Shown: in pieces, positions 57,933 to 64,000 of the stretch
Position numbering within the stretch: the first letter of the stretch is position 1
Layout of the letters: every line of letters starts with the position of its first letter
DNA from: Dasypus novemcinctus
Lineage: Eukaryota > Chordata > Mammalia > Cingulata > Dasypodidae
DNA length: 64,000 nucleotides
Reading direction: 5' to 3'
NCBI RefSeq assembly: GCF_030445035.2
Contig: NC_080677.1
Coordinates: 7,006,001-7,070,000 of the forward strand
Program-made: the position numbers and the translations under genes
Notes under the pieces: model-generated
The model's database searches: none
What the model saw: the letters and a program-made list of their open reading frames with translations, nothing else
What the model was told of the DNA's origin: nothing

Positions 57933-60900
57933 AAAATCAGATGCCTTCAGGGTGGTATGGCAGTAGATGGGCAGGAGAGTGGGCTCCTCCTGAGCCACAT
58001 GCTAGCTTGCCCCACTGCTTTCCACCCCACCCCACCCCACTGGTGGGGGCCAGCATGCATGGCCAGATGAGTTAAGGAGTAGAGTTGCAGGACCCAAGGA
58101 TTCCTTCTCCTCTTTCTCCATATTGCTTGATGGAAGGCAGTATGCCTCCAAAGACATAATCCAACACTAATGCGAAATCCATCCTTAATTTAATGAACTC
58201 CTTCAGGAAGAGCAATATCTTCTGTGATGTGACATTGAGGGTGGAGTAGAAAGACTTCCCCGCCCACCGGCTTGTGCTGGCTGCCTGTAGTGATTCCTTC
58301 TGGGCCATGACTAGTGAGCCTTGAGAAAAGGGGAAACCTTATGTTGATATCCAAGGTCTAACAGCCTCTGCCATGGAAATCTTGTTGGATTTTGTGTACA
58401 CAGGAGCAGTCCATGTGACTGTGGAGAATGTATAAGAACTGCTCCCTGCAGCTTGTCTGCTTCAGCTAAAAGGTGTGCAGCAAGCCTGCTGTGAGTTTTA
58501 GAAAGTCAGTTGGACCCTTCTAATTGCCTGGGTAGCAGGCATTTTGCTGAAATTCACGAGTGTGTTGACCTGATGCAGGCAGCTGAGGGCTTTAGCCAGA
58601 AGCATTTTCCTGAAGTGGTACAGCATGAAGAACTCATTCCATGAAGTCAAAATAGGTGGAAAGGCTAATCAAGTGTGATGAAATTCAGGTAGATTCTGAA
58701 GAGCCAGTTTTTGAGGTGGTCATCAATTGGGCAAAGCATGCCAAGAAGGAGCTAGAAGAATTCCTGCCTGACCTCCTATAGTATGTCCAAATGCCCCTGC
58801 TAATCCCTAGGTATATCATAGATGTAATAGATGCTGAGCCTAGTAGTTTACAATGCAGGGAACTAGTTGATGAAGCAGAGAAGTTTCATCTGAGACCTGA
58901 ACTGCAAAGTCAGATGCAGGGACCCAGGACAAGGGCTCGTCTGGAGCCAATGAAGTGCTTCTGGTCATTGGGGGCTTTGGAAGTCAGCAGTCTCCCATTT
59001 ACACTCAAGAGTGGAGCTTTTTGTCAAGCATCACTGGAAAGAGATGACATGTAGCCTCAGTGTCCCTATATGACCAGATCTATGTAATTGGTGGCAATGA
59101 TGGCCATTCTCACCTCAGTTCGGTGGAATGTCTAGACTACACAGCAGATGAGGATGGGGTCTAGTATTCTGTGGCTTCTATGAACATCCAACAAGGCCTT
59201 GCTGGAGCTAACACCCTGGGAAATATGATCTACATGTTTGGAGGCTTTGATGGAAGCAGGTGTCATGCCAGTATGGAGTGATATGGCCCAAACATTGACC
59301 AATGGAGCATTCTGGGAGATATGCAGACAGCTCGGGAAGGTGCCCAGTCTTGCGGTGGCCAGGGGAGTGAGCGACTATCTTGGAGCATATGATGGCTTAA
59401 ATATACTACATTCATTTGAAAAGTATGATTCCCACATGGGACACTGGACTAATGTTATACCAATGACCACGAAGTGCTCTGGAGTAGCCTTGCTAAATGA
59501 CCATATTTATGTGATTGGGGGATTTGATGGCATAACCCACCTTTCTTCTGTTGAAGCATACAACATTTGTACAGATTCCTGGACAACTGTCACTAGTATG
59601 CCCACCTCGTGATGCCTTATAGGGGTCAAGTGCTTTGAGGGAGACTATGTAATTGTAGGAATAAGATGGGAATTTTCTGCTGAGTAGCCCTAAATGTTTT
59701 GACCCTATCATCAACAACTGGGAAGTAGTGACATCCATAGGAACCCAGCTCCGTGATGCCAGTGTGTGTGTTCTCCAAGGGAAGTCACCTTTGTTGGAAT
59801 GCCATCCAAAGCTAGTGACCAATTCAAGGGACAATTTAGGGGAGAATCAAGGATCCTTTCCAGAATGCCTATTTCTTACTGTGTGCACAGAGTGATTACA
59901 TGTACCAGGGCAGTGCTGATTGTACTTATTTGACACATACATTCCTTGGAGCTGATAGTTCTCCATGAGAAAGGTGATTAACCAACATGCAAAGAAAGAG
60001 AATGCACATGGATGTGAGAGACCATGGTCATCCCTCCTCCATGGGGAGCACTTTGTCTTGTCATTTCTAACTTACCATGTGCTTGGTATATATATATAGA
60101 CACAGAGAGAGAGAGAGAGCCTCATATATTGCAGAGAATTAAGGTGAGCAGGGACTATTAGATGGGTGCAGTACTCAGCCTAGATGATTGGAAGGATATG
60201 AATTTGAATAAGCTTGGAAAAACACAAGCTTCCCCCCTTCCCCCCCCCCCCCCCCCCAGGAACAAATGTCTTTTCTACAGGTAGCTAGGGGCAATACAAT
60301 TCCATTTTGGAGGGAAAAATAGAGCCCTGTCAGAACTTGGAGATCATTGGAGGGGGATTTATCTGATGCTCCCTTAAAGGGGACTGGGTTGGAGAGTAAG
60401 TAACCAGAATCTGATGGGATGTGAGTGAACCTAGAAACCACTGAAGTACAGCCTGGAAGGTATATTATTTGAAAGATCTTTTTATTTCCTCAAGGTCTTT
60501 CTAAAGTAGAATGTTGTATCTCTTGTCACCAGAGACTGTTTGAAAAAATGACAGAGTAAACAAATGTTGGGGTGAAGGAACATGCCAAAAATGTGGGGGT
60601 TCAGTATGTCTGGGGAAAAACAAGAAGTACCTCTGATTTTAATTATCATCTTTTTCCCTGCCAGACCTCATGTAGCCATGGCAAGGTTTGCCTTGCATGT
60701 GTGAGAGGCTGTCTTTCTTGGTTGACTCAGTTACGACTCCACTATTCCACTTCCACCATATTCATTTTGGGAGGGGCAGGTAACAGCAGCCTAGTATTTC
60801 AGCTGCCCGATTACTACTCCATTCTCTTAAAGGCACGCCTCTGCTAAGGAGTGGTTTTACTGCTGTGTTTGGTATATTAGTCCTTTTCCTCCTGTAAGGT

Positions 60901-61216
60901 TCCCCTACCTTTCATTTTAGGGAATTTTATTGTTTCCAGTACAGAGCAATCAAAGACAATGAAAAGTCTTTTGTTCATTCCAATATCTCTGCTCTCACCA
61001 TTTCTGAGCTATCATCCAAGGCTCCTCTGTGTTATGGAGTGAAATTCTTGCTTTATGGGTATTGGGGTGTAGAACTGTGATGATCTGAACAAGGATAGGA
61101 TACACTTTCCATTTGCCTTGAAATTCCATTTTTCCCTTTTCCCTGAGTTGTATTCATGTAGAGTTAATTTCCTTTGTATTTTTAAAGAAAATATTAAAAA
61201 TCATCTGTCTCAAAAT
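57933..61216 (+). pseudogene. KLHL12: Processed pseudogene of KLHL12
   Basis: Intronless copy of Kelch-like 12, a BTB/BACK/Kelch substrate adaptor for CUL3 ubiquitin ligase. The start equivalent is ATG 58130. The BTB region reads SNIFCDVTLRVE, DFPAHRLVLAACSDSF and [24 protein letters not shown] and Kelch repeats follow, with the best preserved frame at 59238-59612 ([26 protein letters not shown]). The coding part ends near 59785; the rest is 3' UTR. In-frame stops at 58157-58159 and 58247-58249, more downstream, and frame shifts make it non-coding. The direct repeat aaaagcatatcagag at 57918-57932 and 61217-61231 marks insertion by L1 machinery. About 197 bp of 5' UTR are retained, so the copy is nearly full length; the poly(A) is reduced to a short aaaataaaa. 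Confidence 0.9.
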
Positions 61217-61859
61217 AAAAGCATATCAGAGCTTACTTGTGAGCAGATGGACCTAATTCAACTGGGGTACAAGGACAATTTTGGTGAGAGATGATGATTA
61301 AAAAGAATATAAATATAAATAGTATGATGCCATTTATATTAAGTGTAAAAGAAAGTTTTCACTATCAGTGAAAGATGTTACAAATAAATAATGGAAGACT
61401 AGATATGACCCTGTGTGCTGGGATAGTCTGGACTTATATTTATTTAAATATATGTATGCTTAATACAGAAATAAATATGTATATTTATTTTTCATGCTGT
61501 GTTGGCTTAGAGTGTCTAGAAGTAGTGAAACTCCAGTAGGAATGTGTATACCCAGTGCCCAGATCTCTGCTTCTAAATTCCATTCTTCAATAGAAGGAAT
61601 CAGTGGTCCTCGGAGAAATGAATGATTCTGGAGGAGTCTGGAGCATCTTTAAGAGTCAGAATGTAAAGAAGGGCTAAAAAAATAAAAGTGTCAGAAGAAT
61701 ACAGAGACAATCTGAAAGAGTTTCCAGTGGCCAAATCTGGACCAGTTTAAGTAACAAAATAAATTTTTATTATTTTTCTGATGTCCTTGGGATCAGAAGC
61801 AGTGGCCACTTTCCCAATTCTCAAGGTTGATAGATGTTTCTCCCTCCACTCCCTCCCCC
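61217..61859. other. Intergenic DNA
   Basis: AT-rich sequence with 'atttatttaaatatatgtatg' near 61438. No gene seen. Confidence 0.4.
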
Positions 61860-64000
61860 CCCCCTTTTTTTTTTTATTATTCTGGCTGGAGTTTATCATT
61901 TCTCTTTATTTGTTCAAAGGAACCAGTTTTAGGCTTCATTAATTCTTTCTATTGTTTTCCCCTTTTAAACTGTATTGATTTCTGCTTTAATTATTATTTC
62001 TTTTCATCTGCTTGCTCTACACTTAAATAGTCTTCTTCATCTAGGTTTATAAGGTGGAAGCTTAGATTATTGATTTCAGGTCTTTCTTTTGTAGATATAT
62101 GCACTAATGCTATAAATTTCCCTCTAAGTCTGCTTCTTACTGCTTCCCCCAAATTTTAACTTTTCTTTTTCATTTAGTTCAAAATACATGTTTTATTTCT
62201 CTTGAGATTTCTCCTTTGAATCATGAGTTATTTAGAAATGCATTGTTTAAACTCCAAGTATTTGGACATATTCAAGCTTTCTGTTATTGGTTTCTAGTTA
62301 TATTGCATTGTGGTTTGAACACATATTTTGCACAATTTACATTCTCTTAAAAGCATTAAAGTGTAGTTATGGTCCAGAATGTGTTTTGTCTCATTGGCTA
62401 TTCTATGTGAGCTTGAGAAGAATGTGTATTCTGCTGTTGTTGAAATATTCAATAAATGTTAACTAGATAGTCAATTATTGGTGCTTTTCAGTTCAACTGT
62501 CTACTTACAGATTTTCTGCCCACTAGATCTGTCAATTACTGAAAGAAGGATGTTGAAATCTCTTAACTATAATAATAAATTTGTGTATTTCTTCTTGCAA
62601 TCCTATTGTTTTTTTCCCCAGAAATTTTGAAATGTTGTTGTTAGGTATAAACATGTTGGGTTATTATGCTTTCTTGTAGAATTGACCCTTTTGCCATTAT
62701 GTAATGATTCTCCTTATCACTAATCTCCTTTTACTTAAGTAAGAATGTTCTGAAATCAATATAGCTATTAATACTATAGATTTATTTTGATAACTGTGGG
62801 CATGGTATATCTTTCTCTATTCCTTTACTTTCAATCTCTCTGTGTCTTTATATTTAAAGTGGGTTCTTTTAGACAACATATACTTGTATTTTTAAAATCC
62901 ATACTTATAATCCTTGTATTTTAATTGGTATATTTAAGCCATTCACATTTATAATTTTTATTGATATGGTTGGTTTGATATCTACCATGTTTTAAGTGTT
63001 TTCTACTTGTTGTACTTGTTCATAGTTCCTCTTTTCTTTTCTTTGTTCCACCCTCTCTGGTTTTCAATTAAGTATTTTCTCTGCATCCATTTTCATTTTC
63101 TTTCCTTTCCTGGCATATTAATTATAACCCTTTTAAAGGTTTTCATTTGTAGTTGTTGCCCTAGAATTTGCAATATATATCTTCAACTAAACTGAGTTTA
63201 CTAGCAAATGACACTCTAATACTTCGCAGGTGGCTTGGGCCTATTACAGCAGAGTATTTGTAATGCTTCCCTTATGTCCCTCATAACACTGGGGTTGCTC
63301 ATTTCTTGTACCAATGCACTACAATCACCCAATACATTGTTCCTGATATTGCCTTGAAAAAGCAATTTGCCTATTAGTTCAACTACGAATGATAACAGTA
63401 ATACATTTGTTCACTTTCATGCATTGCTTCTCAAGTGCTCTTTCTCTCTTTAGGTAGATGAGAGTTTCTGACCTGTGTGATTTTCTTTCTCTTTCCAAAA
63501 TTTCTTTGAACTTTTCTTGAAGGGCAGGTCCACTGATAAATTTCCTCAAGTTTTGATTGTCTAAAAAGTCTTTATTTCTCCTTCACTTTTTTTTAAGATT
63601 TTATTTTTTATTTCTCTCTCCTTTCTACCTCCCTCCCCCCCGATTGTCTGCTCTCTGTGTCCTTTTGCTGTGTGTTCTTCTGGACTGCTTCTATCCTTAT
63701 CAGTGGCACTGGGAATGTTTCTTTTTGTTGCATCATCTTGTGTCAGCTCTCCGTGTATAATTTCACTGGATATAGACTTCTCAGTTGGTATGTTTTGTTT
63801 TCCTTTTTTCCAATACTACTTATTTCGCTACATTGTCTTCTTTTTTGCATGGTTTCTGACAAAAAGCCTGCTGTAATTTTTATCCTTGTTCTTCTATAGG
63901 TAAGGTATCTTATTCTTCTGTTTTCTTTCCATATTTCCTCTTTGTCTTTGGTTTTAAGCAGGTTAATATTAAATGCCTAGTTTGTTTGGTAATTATTCTG
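61860..64000 (-). mobile_element. Old LINE-1 (L1M-like), interrupted by a SINE, right edge outside window
   Basis: Reverse-strand ORF2 text ('ttctggctggagtttatcatttc', 'gtatttggacatattcaagc', 'gatttctgcccac'-like, 'aatgttgttgttaggtataaacatg'), strongly diverged. Interrupted at 63588-63757. Confidence 0.6.
63588..63757 (-). mobile_element. SINE fragment (DAS-like, tail half)
   Basis: T-rich tail (63588-63615) and the reverse of the SINE body ('cgattgtctgctctctgtgtcc', ttgcatcatcttgtgtcagctctccgtg). It ends without the tRNA-like head, so it is 5' truncated. Confidence 0.8.

Noticed and set aside
58072-58308. Reverse-strand ORF of 78 codons
   Set aside because: It is the antisense of the KLHL12 retrocopy, whose protein similarity is on the + strand.

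Overview
This is mammalian nuclear DNA, most likely from an armadillo-like xenarthran (Dasypus). The window is AT-rich, has no intact host gene, and is dominated by LINE-1, old L2/MIR/MaLR-type repeats and seven copies of a tRNA-headed SINE. That SINE has a body rich in 'agacacagaggagagac' and 'ctgctctctgtgtcc'-type sequence, as I recognise it from the DAS SINEs of armadillo. All repeat names are assigned by eye, because no repeat library could be searched.

The main content is one young, nearly complete endogenous retrovirus on the + strand (2521-11466), inserted in the 3' UTR of a minus-strand L1 (1927-2520 and 11467-13560). Its two 417-bp LTRs differ at five positions by my count, all transitions. 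The order is LTR, tRNA-Pro-type primer site, splice donor, gag, pro-pol, splice acceptor, a 66-codon membrane ORF, env, a structured 3' UTR, polypurine tract, LTR. The pol and gag are betaretrovirus (class II)-like, while the envelope (CWLC and CX6CC motifs) and the primer site are gammaretrovirus/type-D-like. No dUTPase is present. Pro and pol share one uninterrupted frame, entered by a single -1 frameshift at a TTTAAAC heptamer followed by a good pseudoknot candidate. Damage is light: one single-base frame break in gag, two in-frame stops in env and a doubtful zinc ligand in integrase. Pro-pol is open throughout.

The most interesting part is the env region. Env begins with a long (~95-residue) leader that has an arginine cluster and a leucine-rich motif before the hydrophobic core. 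This is the layout of the Rec/Rem/Rej RNA-export proteins of betaretroviruses, and the first env stop falls at codon 108, just after this leader. Upstream, the first AUG of the predicted spliced mRNA opens a 66-codon, two-membrane-segment ORF whose stop overlaps the env start as ATGA. Other oddities are a 33-bp U5 repeat that appears to copy the LTR/primer-site junction and a 39-bp gag repeat carrying YY1-like and CRE-like sites.

The rest of the window is as follows. 1-2520: MaLR-like repeats and the L1 3' end. 11467-25500: L1 pieces, a ~1.35-kb unassigned retroposon, MaLR-like LTRs, a SINE, L2 and unique DNA. 25500-33650: a plus-strand L1 broken by nested insertions. 33650-36620: mostly unique DNA with a 40-bp perfect palindrome. 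36620-42600: minus-strand L1s, one carrying a nested retroposon that itself carries a SINE. 42600-50870: mostly unique or ancient DNA. 50880-57410: a near full-length decayed L1 with a SINE. 57933-61216: a processed pseudogene of KLHL12 with a 15-bp target-site duplication. 61860-64000: an old minus-strand L1 with a truncated SINE.
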